Source of the DNA: Aquatica leii
Lineage: Eukaryota; Arthropoda; Insecta; Coleoptera; Lampyridae
NCBI GenBank assembly: GCA_035610365.1
Contig: CM069432.1
Span: forward strand, 5,146,001 to 5,210,000
Direction: 5' to 3'
DNA: 64,000 bases
The position numbers were made by a program, and so were the translations under genes. Below are positions 33,831-43,665 of the stretch, one piece after another. Every line of letters begins with the position of its first letter. Position 1 is the first letter of the stretch. The notes beneath the pieces were generated by a model. It ran no database searches. It had not been told where the DNA came from and saw only the letters and a list, made by a program, of their open reading frames with translations.

Positions 33831-34239
33831 ACACATTCTCATAACATTTATGCGTAGTTTGCATTTTTTTAATAGAAAATGGATTTTTGTGAATACAGGT
33901 AAAATCAATTGTTTTTTTGGTTACATACACGAAAAAATGCTTCAACTTTGCTGTTTTAACCTAATTTATGGATGAGAATCGAACCTGCTAGTTTAAGTAT
34001 TAGAGAGACGGTATGCGTAACTCAAATTTACTTATCTGTGCCTGTAGAGTTTTATTTTCAGGCGGCTTTTGTGAAATATTATTTATATTATAACAAAAAG
34101 AACAAGTGGCGATAAAATTAATATTATTTTAAAAAGATCTTTAATTAGATGTAGCTGAACTGAAACTCAAAATTAATATAAGTTTCGTTATCTATAAATC
34201 AAAACAGAATTCTTGCAGGTTTTTGCTAAAACTAAGTAG

Positions 34240-35765
34240 TGGTACGAACTTTTCTGTCTCGTTTACGTGCACAAGCGAAGCACCTTCCTAGCTTGCGCTC
34301 TCCTAAATCTTCAATTGCAGTAGCCCGGCGGTTTGCTTTTTGCTCTAAATCTGCAACCAACATTGTCATATAGCTCACTACTCTTGTACTTAAGCCTGAT
34401 CTTTGTTTCTGCCAGTCTGGAAACTTAGTTGTTCATAATGCAAACGCATTTAAGCCTCCAATGTTTGAGAAGTTTGCAAAGGTAACCATAGGCCATCGGT
34501 TACACTACTTCTTTGACAGCTATTTTATTGTCATGGTGTTTTGTAGATAAAAGTATGACAACTCTTCTTTTTTCTGGCACGTACGAAACTAAGGTATGCT
34601 TATTTGTGAAGCAAAACTGACTGGAAAACTTTTCTTTCTGTGCCGTTGAAATAACTGAAGAGGAATGTAAGCTTTGTTTTTGCGTAACGTTCCGCAAAGA
34701 GTGAGTTGCTTTTCCAACAAACAGTCTGCTAATAGCAAATTAGTAAAAAAGTTGTCTGTTGTTCTCCTATGACCTTTAGGCAAATGGTTCACTAAGTCAA
34801 GAACAACTCTTTTCCCTTGTTCCTTTTCAAGCTGTTGTCCAATTTTTCCTAAATACACTTGCAAATTGTGGACATAAGCAATATCAGTATCAGCAAGTAG
34901 CGAGTGTTTTAGGTCATACTTATCGGGCTTACTATTCATATATACCCTGAATGGCGCCTTTCCTAGGAAAGCAACAAGTTGTTTGTCTATGCAGAGGTGT
35001 GAAGATGGATTCATAGCAATATTGCATTTATCAACAAACATATCTGCAATATCTCTTATTGCAGCTAATTTATCAGTGCGTTCTGCTCTTGTTTGAAAAT
35101 TATCGAATCTTAAAAATCTAGTCAAAAAGGCAAACCGATTTCTTGACATTGTGGCAGGAAATATTGGCCTGCAATATAATTCGTTAGATTCCCACAGCGA
35201 TCGAATTGATTCTTTATTGGCCTTTAGTGCCCCTTGGGTAAAAAGTAAACCGATATAAGCGTATATTTCGATGCTTTCTGTCGGTTTTCAGTAACGTAAT
35301 TTTTGTGGGTGTTTTTCATTCCATTCCTCGTGCATCAAATTTGCTTTTCGATTTGTTTCTGTAGCAATAATATCAATCCTTTTAGCTGACAAGATAAAAG
35401 CTGACTCGATAGTCAAAATGTTGGTATTATATTGCCTCAAGCAAGGCTTATTCGCCAAAATATTAGCAAGTCGTCTACGAGATGTTTTCAGTGGCGTAGT
35501 AGACCATTTCAAACCAGATTTTACAACCATATAACTGTACAAAGCATCATCCACAGTTTCTTCATCGCTGGTATTTAATTCTTCATATTCTTCTGCTGAA
35601 ATTTCATCATTTTCTCCGTCTTCTTCCTCAACTTGATCATCGTCTTTAGAGTCTGAGCACATTTCCTTCAAAAATTCTTCATGATCATCGCTGTTCTCGG
35701 AATCTCAATTGTTCTTCCGTTATTGGAACATGTCGATGTCGTGATGTAGAAGGTTGGGAGTCCAT
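34240..35765 (-). pseudogene. piggyBac-type transposase, third catalytic residue deleted
   Basis: The minus-strand coding run starts near 35764 (MDSQPSTSRHRHVPITEEQL), has an acidic N-terminus (35671-35500), then PLKTSRRR and the DDE domain: MSRNRFAFLTRFLRFDN (35149), LCIDKQLVAFLGK (first D) and TTDNFFTNLLLADCLL (second D). After a shift, KHTLVSYVPEKRRVVILLST leads to a deletion: the region that should carry the GGVD third aspartate is missing and RWPMVTFANFSNIGGLNAF follows. A cysteine motif CFACARKRDRK closes it near 34250. It lies inside the Tc1-like element. Element ends were not identified. Confidence 0.8.
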
Positions 35766-35844
35766 AGCTTTGAACACCTAGTTTATAGAATATTTAAGGT
35801 TATAAGCCTTGAACACCTAGTTTATAGAATATTTAAGGTTATAA
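35766..35844. repeat. Tandem duplication next to the piggyBac start
   Basis: A unit of about 39 bp containing TTGAACACCTAGTTTATAG and AATATTTAAGGTTATAA occurs twice back to back upstream of the piggyBac coding region. It could be promoter or subterminal sequence duplicated by slippage. Confidence 0.7.
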
Positions 35845-36219
35845 TTCACACATGCAAAAGCGCCAATAACGCAATAACTTACAGCAATTCAAAATATTTT
35901 TTACCTAAAAACCGACAAAAACAATTTTTATAATGTTTTCAAATGATAATTAGAAATATCTGTTGTCAACGCGAACTCACTTGTCACTTTAGAAATTAAT
36001 TTGTAACGCCCTCTGCCAATTAATAGGAAAAACTAATAAAAATTGTAATTCATTTTGTAATGTATAATATTTAGTGTTGTTTTGTGTATCAATTTTGTGC
36101 AAAATGCCACGTCTTCCTGGACAAGCAAAGTTATCACTAGAAACTAGAGGGAAGATTATTGCTTTACGAGAATTTGGATTTTCTATCCGAGTAATTGCTG
36201 CCCGTATGGGTTTATCGGT

Positions 36220-36898
36220 TAGATAATTTTTTATTTTGCTTTTTATAATATTCATTAATATTAGCAGTCTTTTCAATTTTAAACATTTGTATATATACAA
36301 ATTTTATAGGTATCATATAATGTATAATTCAGATTGCACAATTATTCACCTACATCACAGGAAATTGTTTATAATAAAATTATAAAAGTTTCAGTCACAT
36401 AGCAATTGGGTATCACGTTCCTCAAGTTAGCAATACAATGTTAGCCAAATCAAATAAAACACAATTAGGAATTCGTTACTAATTTCTTGCGAAAGAAAAA
36501 ATTTGTAGCTTTCTTACTTTTTTAATTATGCATTAAACTTGTGGCAAATTAGTAGTACACCATTCTAAACAGTGTTTTAATGAATCTGTATTCGGTTTAA
36601 GATGTGTGTAGAATATGTTGCAAATTTGTTGTTAATTAATTGTAAAAGAAAAAAGCTGATAGCTTTATTATCATTCCACAGACATTTTGAATAGGAAATA
36701 AATTCTTTAAAACACTTATTAGAATGGTGTACTGCTAACTTGCCTCAAGTTAGCCGAAAAACGCATAACTAAAAAAGTAAGAATGTTACAATTGTTTATC
36801 TTTCGTAACAAATTCCTAACTGCATTTTATTTGATTCTGTTAACCTTGTAATGCTAACTGGAAAGACGTAACTTTTTCACTTAAATTAATAACATTAC
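36220..36898. mobile_element. 0.7-kb insertion with 9-bp target duplication inside the Tc1 transposase
   Basis: TTTATCGGT occurs at 36211-36219 and again at 36899-36907. Excluding the insert and one copy restores frame exactly at this position, so it is a transposon-type insertion and not an intron. A large palindrome (36426-36858, arms about 150 bp) lies within it. Terminal repeats at the very ends are not visible. A 9-bp duplication is usual for Mutator-type elements; this assignment is inference. Confidence 0.65.
36426..36858. repeat. Palindromic repeat, arms about 150 bp
   Basis: The left arm GTTAGCAATAC...AGTACACCATTCTAA (36426-36570) and right arm TTAGAATGGTGTACT...GTAATGCTAAC (36719-36858) are inverted copies with scattered mismatches. 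Both include CAAATCAAATAAAA/TTTTATTTGATT and a TTCTTACTTTTTTA run. Confidence 0.75.
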
Positions 36899-38149
36899 TT
36901 TATCGGTGCCTTTCAGTAAACGTAAATCATTTGCGAAAAGTGTGGTCCATTATTGGGTTCAACGCGAAGAACAAGGCGCGGAAAATGATTGTCCTTTGCA
37001 GACCGCTCATAGAAGTGGAAAGCCATCTCTCTTATCCAGAGTTGAAAAAGACATTATCCAAGATGCTCGTTTGACTCCATTCACAACTTCCGCCACCATT
37101 CGCGAAAGACTACAGCTACAATGCAGTTTGCAAACAATAAGGAATACTTTGAAAGCTAAAGGAATAAGCTGCTATCGACCTATAAAAAAAACCTGTATTA
37201 ACTAAAGAAAATGCTTTCCGGAGATTTAAATTTGGATTGGAATGGTGTTGTTTTTTCAGATGAAAAAACCTTCTGCACTTCCCATGATAGAAAAAAAGTT
37301 CTTTGGGGGCCACGTAATTCTAGATGTGAATCAAAACATGTGCAACCCAACAAAAGAAGTAGGAGAATTAGTGCTGCGGAATGGGGATGGATGAGTGATG
37401 CTGGCCCAGGGTAATTAACACGTGTTGATGGACGCTTAACTGCTCAAACTTACCTGACGATTTTGGAAGCCGGTATCTTGAACAGTTTATACCGAAGGAC
37501 TAATTCGGTTTGTTTAGGACAATTCTTTGTGGTTCTTACAACATCCAGAAGTGAAAATAATCCGTTGGCCACCTAAGTCGCCGAATTTGAACCGTACAGA
37601 AAATGTGTGGGCGGTGACCGTGCGAAATCTAAACAACTTGCATTGCCATATTAATACCGTGTTAGAAAGGTTTCGAGGAGCTAATGTATGTGCCAATTTA
37701 ATCAATTCGATGCCAAACCGTCTACGGGAAGGTATAACCAATAATGGATATTACACCCATTACTAGCATGTAAAATACAAATATTTAAATAAAATAATAA
37801 ATACTTTTTTAATCGTGTTTTTTATTAGGATTTTCTGCATCTAGTTTTGTTCTTGTAATATAAATAGCGTTTATATATAATTTATAATAAAATCTTAACT
37901 ATTACTTCTATTAAAATGTAGTAGGTACTATAATGATCGAAAACAAAAAATAATGCAAACTACAAAATTGCAAATTTCAGTTCATTACTAATAAAATTAT
38001 ATTCCTTTGAAATAGTTAATGCTTAAATTAAATGTTTCGAAGAAAAAGGGGAAAAATGCATTTCGCATTTTTCTAATTTTGTGATTTTTAGATTTACAGA
38101 ATTTTTTTAGCATTCTGCATGAGAAATTAGACTTGATTTTATAAATTTA

Positions 38150-38606
38150 TTTATTTTATACGAATAATTTAAAAGGAGTAATGGGAATTTATACTGCAAT
38201 TGTTTGAAAATCGGATTGTTGACTTTAATTTAGTCCAGATATATTAAGACTTTTAGTCTAATTAGTACAGTAGTTTCATATTTAAGCATACAGTGATACA
38301 GTTTATCATTATTCGAGCTATAGATGGAACTTATTTAATCATAAATAACAATTAACATTTTTTAATTACTTAAGCAGAGAACATAAATAAATAGAAACTC
38401 GGCGAAGAAGAATTTAAAACTTTAGCGTACAATTTAGATAAATATTTGCTTATGAAGAATGGTTAGTAACCTCGTAATATCTCTGCAAGTAATGTCTACA
38501 ATGCCAGTGTTGCCAAATTTAACTAAACGTTTTGTTATAACATAAGTTTGGTTGCCTACCTTTCAGGTCGCGCTTAAAAATGTCTCATTACTTTTTTGAG
38601 GCAGTA
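38150..38606. repeat. Right terminal inverted repeat of the Tc1-like element
   Basis: Inverse partner of 33326-33830; ends GAGGCAGTA next to TA at 38607-38608. Confidence 0.7.
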
Positions 38607-38899
38607 TACATACATAGACATATGCACACAGAAACATATTACATACAAGTTCAAACAACATAGTTTAAATGTCGTTTAGTTTTCACATCCGTATTAACGA
38701 TGATGTCCCGATAGATTGGCATAAGTGACAATCCAGTTAAGCGGTCGTTGCAGGTGTTGTTTACGTAAAATTCATGACTTAAATTAAACCTAAAAACTAC
38801 TAGTAAATATGTCAATTACTGGAATAAATAGCGTTACGTCATTTATTGAATACAAATGTTCACTTACTATAGTGTCTTGGAACAATAAATTTTAAACAA
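38607..38899. other. Short spacer, nothing recognised
   Basis: No frame or repeat identified between the Tc1-like element and the first BEL-like text. Confidence 0.4.
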
Positions 38900-38979
38900 A
38901 AATTTCTTACTGTGTGATACCGCAAATAACCAATATACTACCATTGCATTGTTTAGATATTTTATCATGGAAACTTCAT

Positions 38980-39905
38980 GAAAACTTGCCTGATTGATTA
39001 CATGTTTGATGTACTGGGAAATATTAGTTTACTAATTGGCGCGAGTTTCTTTTCGCGTATCTTATCAAATCACGTTATTCAGTTGGACAAAGGCTTACCA
39101 ATATTACGTTCTACTTCATTTGGTTGGATAGTGCCAATCCCCCAGTAACGGATTCCTGTACTTGTCATTTAAGTGAAACTAGGTCGTGATCTAACGACAT
39201 AGAATCATTTTGGAAATTGGAAGAGCATTCTCAAGAATCAGCGATATCTCTAGATGATATGCAGTGTGAAGTTTTTGAAATCTACTTATCGCAACGGTGA
39301 TGGTCGTTTGGTAGTAAGAATTCTTTGTAAACATTCGCTTGCCCTATTAGGTGACGCAGGCAATCAAACTTCTTTTACTTTAAAAAAGCTATTTAAATTG
39401 CAGCCGCACTTGAAACAATCATGGCAATTTTATGAATGAATATAAAGCTTTGAATCACAGGTCTCTTGTAAACAGAACAAATGAAACGAAAGCGTGCTAT
39501 TTTCTTCCTCATCATGGGGTAATAAAATGTGACAGTCTTACCACCGAGTGGTTTTTGATGGATTATCATTAAATGATCTTCAGTTTGTTAGATCATTAAA
39601 AATTAATTATTTCTTTTCTATTTTACTGCGGTTTTGACAATACACTTTTTTTTTGCTAACTTCTGACATTGCCTAGATGTATTGGCAAACACTAGTTCAC
39701 GCTAATGATCAACCTTTTTAATAAATTGTTTGGAAAGATTCTAATCAATACATTCAAACTTACCAATCTAACACTTACCTACGGAACGTCATTCGCTCTT
39801 ATCTAGCTATTAGTTGCCTGTAGCTACTAGCGGAAATTCAGAAACAAATAAACCTTCTTGCGTCCACAATTATTAATAATGATTTGTATGTTGATGACAT
39901 GCTTA
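38980..39905 (+). pseudogene. BEL/Pao protease and RT, first half
   Basis: Scattered over three frames: LIGASFFSRILSNHVIQLDK (about 39040), ILRSTSFGWIVP (about 39100; the GW motif of DUF1758), STYRNGDGRLVVRI (39270), FLPHHGV-like text followed by TTEWFLMDY (39500-39560), DIAQMYWQTLVHANDQ (about 39670; RT motif A), YLAISCL (39800) and DLYVDDM at about 39877-39900, the catalytic YVDD. The YVDD is intact, but the frame breaks repeatedly. It stops where the LTR inserted. Confidence 0.75.
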
Positions 39906-41252
39906 CAAGCTTCTAATAATTTACGAACCTGCACGGCCAACTTACTGTAGGATTGAAACCATACCTGTCGGAAAGAGGGGAGGTTCGAGTGACTTTATTT
40001 TAAAGGGCGCCAGATCTTTTGTTCTTTGCAGAAATAGCTCCTGCTAGATCAGCACAGGAGGCTCGAAGCTTGTACAAAATTGTTAAGGTTCGTAAAGCTG
40101 GAAGAAACGAAGAAAGAAACTAAATCGTTAACAACAATTGCACTTTAATTACTCTGTAAGGATAAATAGATTAAAATTTGAATCAATAACAATTACAAGA
40201 TAAGTGGATAGCATAACAAAGAATAATTTTAGTCCGGGTACAAATATATGTAGTTAGTAAAATAACAGAAGTATCGGCAACTTACACTACATTTAAAGCA
40301 AAAATGTAACCATCAGAACATAGAAAAAAAATTTCATAAGTAAATTATATTAATAATAGTAATAATTGACAGTTGACGTAATCAGCATGCGATAGTAATT
40401 TACTTAAACTAATTGAGCAACAATAATAAGACGCAAATCAATTCGAATGTTTCGACACGATTAGTAAATAGGATGATTCATGAGTAGCACCGAGCGACAG
40501 CGAATAATTAAAATCAAAAATTGATTTACCAAGCTTCAGGGGTACCTTTAGAAAACGTTTTCCTACTGGCTTCCTGTAATTAAACTTCCTGAAAATAATC
40601 GTGTTTACCTGGCGACTCACAAACTACAACAGGCAAAAGAAACATTTAAAAGAAAGTAATCGAACCGAAACTTATCGTATGCTGTTACAATGTCTTTTCG
40701 TCTACAATGGTATTAATTTATTGCCTCCGAAGAGAAATTTAATCGTGTCCGGTACTTAAGCTCTTCCGAACAAGATGATATTAATTAATGGTATTAATTG
40801 CCTCCGCATAGAAATTCTGCCCTTGTATCGCAGCGTTCTTAGGTCTACAGCTTTCGATTATAATTTTTCCTTGTAGATTTTAAATTAAGACAAGAACACC
40901 CATACTTAGGAGGTAGCACATGGCGCCAACGAAAAGACATAAAAATTACCTTTAAACAAAAAATGAATAAAAGCCACTTACCCTGCGTGGATTAAATTAG
41001 TTAAATAAGAATACTTTTATTACCCATTGTGTCACAACACGTGGATGTTTTATGAAAACGATTTAAAATTCACGCAGACATATGTTATATCGTGAACGAT
41101 GTTAAAGTCAAAATGCCCGTATCTCACCGGATATCGTCTACTCAATACGAAGAGACCAACGAGCCTGATAGATGGCGCCGAGAAACAGAAATGTAATTTT
41201 TAATTAAACCAATATACAGGGTAGTGCATTATTTAAATTTATGCACGTAACA
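39906..41252. mobile_element. Solo LTR, copy C, inside the BEL RT
   Basis: It shares with copies A and B the CAAGCTT start region, ACGAACCT, GGGCGCCAGATC, and the tail TACAGGG...TTTATGCACGTAACA. CTTA at 39902-39905 and 41253-41256 can be the 4-bp target duplication if the first five bases of the LTR (TGCTA) were lost by slippage against the preceding TGCTTA. The BEL RT frame resumes at 41257 with TGFDSQVKMVQLCKKINQ directly after YVDDML, confirming insertion. Confidence 0.75.
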
Positions 41253-41256
41253 CTTA

Positions 41257-41600
41257 ATTACGGGGTTTGACTCTCAAGTCAAAATGGTTCAGCTGTGTAA
41301 GAAGATTAATCAAAGTTTAAATTCAGCTCAATTTTCACTTCGTAAGTTGCATTCTAATAATCACCACATTTTAAACGAATTACCAGAGATCGATCAATTA
41401 AGGTGTTCTTTGGACAAGACAGATGTATTTTCATTTTATGTATCTGAGTCGAACTATTGTAAAATAACGAAGTGGACTGTTTTATCCGACATAGGTAAAA
41501 TATTTGACTTAGTCCTACTATTGTCCTAGCTAAGATTGCAGCTGTTATATCGTACCCTTGTCCTCGCATTTCATTTGAATTTATTTTAATAAAAATCAGG
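41257..41600 (+). pseudogene. BEL/Pao RT second half
   Basis: VQLCKKINQSLNSAQFSLRK (41284) is the BEL helix after YVDD, followed by SYYCKITKWTVLSDIGKIFD-type text ending LVLLLS; one base later the frame gives PTIVLAKIAA. This is the RT-connection segment that the fragment at 10026-11003 also shows (KRSVLSIISQIYDPLG). It fades after 41600. Confidence 0.75.
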
Positions 41601-41870
41601 TACTCTTTTATGAGGCTGCTCAAACCTATTCCAGAACTATTGTGAACGAATTTTAAGAAGTGTTCTCTGACTTAAAACTCTCTTCATCTACAAAAGGCAC
41701 ACATTGAGAAAACTGTTCAACATTACTTATATCGATAGTTTCCCCTGCAAGAACAGAGATAAACGTAGATTTTGATATTTTTCTAACTATTACGTTCTGA
41801 ATTTGTGATCCGACAATGGTGATAAACTAATTCTGAATTTCAGGATTTGCATTCGCACTTGCACTATATA
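41601..41870. other. Spacer before the mariner element
   Basis: No BEL or other motif is recognisable. It may be decayed BEL sequence. Confidence 0.3.
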
Positions 41871-43115
41871 CAATGTGTCAATTTGAATACTTTGGATTGG
41901 GAATATATTTACAACAAAAAATTATATCAAAAATTATAAAAACCCGTTTTGATAATACGGAGGGGTAAATTGACATGGTCAGTGCCAAACCCCCTTCTAC
42001 CATTTCACCTCGGCCATCCCAACTTCAAAAATGTTGGTAGTTTGGAAATAATTAGCTAATAATGAAGTTTTTGGAGATGCTGTTAACACTTTAGACTATA
42101 CTGTTTGTGAATTTTTTTTGTAAAAGTAACTACAAGAACTTTGAACAGTTCTTGTAATTACTTTTCCGCCGTTTTTTTCTAAAAACAAAAATTGTCGAAG
42201 TTCAACTTCTTCCTTCACTTTTTGGAATGTCTGACGAGTGATCGAACGACAAACGTTAGTAATCGTTGTGGCAAGTCTTGTAGACCTGCTGGGTTCGTCT
42301 TATAAACGATTGATTTGATGTGGTCCTATAAAAAGACATCTACCGGTGTCAAATCAGGCAATCGGGATGACCACTCGATTATTGTTTCTCGACGACTAAT
42401 TCATTTTCCTGCATAAGCACCACCACGCAGTTGAAGGTGAAGCAGATTGGCATCAAATCGCGACTCGCCATGTATTTGATCTTCTAAAGTTTAAACTCAG
42501 AATTCAGAAACAAAGATCCAACAATTTTATATCCTATAATGCCAGTCCAAACATTTAGTTTCTGAAGATATTGGGTGTGCAACGTTCTTGAGCACATGGC
42601 AACTTGACCTAAAATCTTTTCATCCAGAATTCTTGACTGCTTTACCTTGATATTTATTGATATTTCTGTAGAACCAGTGACTTGAAATTTCCGCACAAAA
42701 AGTCACACGTAAATATCACTGACATTTTTATCTAGTTGCCTTGCATTGAGTGCATTAGCCGCTCGTAAAGCACATCTATTTTCACTTAATATAATAAATA
42801 TAAATTATTTCACCCCTTCAGCAACTGAGTATACCATTTTTACAAATTCTTCAAAATGTTCTTATTCTAGGAATGACAACATGTGATAACCATCCCAAAA
42901 ATATTTTTTTCAGAAACGGTGTGATTTTAAGGATTGACAGCGTCCTTTTAAACTTCATTATCTGCTAATCATGTCAAAAATCTTAGGTGTTCCACTGACC
43001 ATGTCAATTTGGTTCTCCCTCCGTATTGTCGAAACAGGGTTTTTTAATTATTGATATTATTTGTTGTATATACATATTTTCCCAATACAAAGTTTTTTTT
43101 CAAATTGGCACACTG
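41871..43115 (-). mobile_element. Mariner-like element with about 170-bp inverted ends
   Basis: Ends CAATGTGTCAATTTGAA (left) and CAGTGTGCCAATTTGAA (reverse complement of the right) lie next to TA on each side (41869-41870, 43116-43117). Inverted similarity continues inward through TTGGGAATATATTTACAACA, AAACCC and AATTGACATGGTCAGTG to about 42000 and 42985. Total 1245 bp, typical of mariner elements. Its transposase is on the minus strand and broken. Confidence 0.85.
42190..42745 (-). pseudogene. Mariner/Tc3-like transposase, C-terminal half
   Basis: On the minus strand LNVWTGIIGYKIVGSLFLNS (about 42550) and, after a shift, FDANLLHLQLRGGAYAGK, IIEWSSRLPDLTPVDVFL and DHIKSIVYKTNPAGLQDLPQ follow the order of insect mariner/Tc3-type transposases, whose third catalytic aspartate or glutamate lies in the SPDLTPxD motif (here LPDLTPVD). 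The N-terminal DNA-binding part is not recognisable. Stops and shifts inactivate it. Confidence 0.7.
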
Positions 43116-43117
43116 TA

Positions 43118-43665
43118 TACGAGTCTGTAAATCAACATCGGCACTTTGCATTTGATACCGTAGCAATGTTCTAAAATTTCTATTTTTTTATCAGGAACTT
43201 TAACGGAAAGTTTCGTTCTGTCTCTGTTCTCTTATTGATTTCTAACATCTCTTTAATGACTTTCCATCACTCAAACAAAATTTTCAGCACTTAAACATGC
43301 CTCTTTATGATATTCAGTACCCGAATGACTTGCAAATAATTCCAACGCATCTTTTCAGTTTTGAAAGGAGTATTTATTCTGTTTTTGGTGATTCATGTTC
43401 TCCTTTACCAACACCAACTTTGCGCAAGAAAAATAAGCAAATTTTGCAGAAAGAATTTTTGAAGGCAATTCAGTTGCAAGGTTTTTTAGTTCTAGTTGAT
43501 TTTCAAACATACGAATTCTTAAGCGTAAAGTCATCCTTTTCTGAATCCAAAATTCTTTTGTTAGCGTAAATACACATGTCGTATTTATTGGAAAGTGTCG
43601 GTAAATTTGAGCATAAAGCAACCTCTTCAAAGTTTTTATTTTTTGCAGCAACCAGACCAGTTTTA
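43118..43665 (-). pseudogene. TTF-type zinc-finger (hAT/ZMYM-like) fragment
   Basis: Several minus-strand frames combine as FCKICLFFL, NALELFASHSGTEYHKEACL and SAENFV-type text, matching the TTF-type zinc finger that precedes many hAT transposases (CxxC, W/N..Al..F..H..s..H). The upstream frame KNKNFEEVALCSNL... is unassigned. Fragmentary, but the H-x4-H pattern is clear. Confidence 0.5.

Larger units (their letters stand above)
36104..37766 (+). pseudogene. Tc1-like DD34E transposase, interrupted
   Basis: The start MPRLPGQAKLSLETRGKIIA at 36104 opens a helix-turn-helix (FSIRVIAARMG) that is cut at 36220 by an insertion and resumes at 36908 in the same frame. Next: VVHYWVQREEQG, TAHRSGKPSLLSRVEKDIIQ (GRP-type hook) and RERLQLQCSLQTIRNTLKAK. 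From 37211: WNGVVFSDEKTFC (first D), then broken frames, then IIRWPPKSPNLNRTENVWAV (third catalytic E; the usual SPDLNP is SPNLNR) and a C-terminus ending LREGITNNGYYTHY. Two or more shifts in the middle remove the second D region from frame. It mediated cut-and-paste insertion at TA. Confidence 0.8.
33326..38606 (+). mobile_element. Tc1-like element with long TIRs, containing nested insertions
   Basis: Ends CACTGCCTCAAAAAA (left, 33326) and TACTGCCTCAAAAAA (reverse complement of the right, 38606) are flanked by TA. Inverted similarity extends about 400-500 bp inward from each end (shared GGCAACC, GACATTACTTGCAG/CTGCAAGTAATGTC, GTTACTAACCATTCTT). The Tc1 transposase lies on the plus strand at 36104-37766. 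A piggyBac pseudogene (about 34240-35765) and a 0.7-kb insertion inside the transposase (36220-36898) are secondary. Confidence 0.8.
38900..41600 (+). mobile_element. Degenerate BEL/Pao pol, split by a solo LTR
   Basis: Plus-strand segments in BEL order: protease (DUF1758-like) text near 39020-39130, RT from about 39240 to 39905, then the solo LTR, then RT end and connection from 41260 to about 41560. Neither gag nor integrase is seen. Many stops and shifts. The mariner element at 41871 lies just beyond it. Confidence 0.75.

Noticed and set aside
33975..34030. tRNA-like B box (GGTTCGATTC on the minus strand)
   Set aside because: No acceptable A box, acceptor stem or anticodon arm could be paired. 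At most a decayed tRNA-derived repeat.
36220..36907. Spliceosomal intron in the Tc1 transposase
   Set aside because: A GT...CAG reading puts a stop codon right after the junction, while the 9-bp duplication model keeps the frame.
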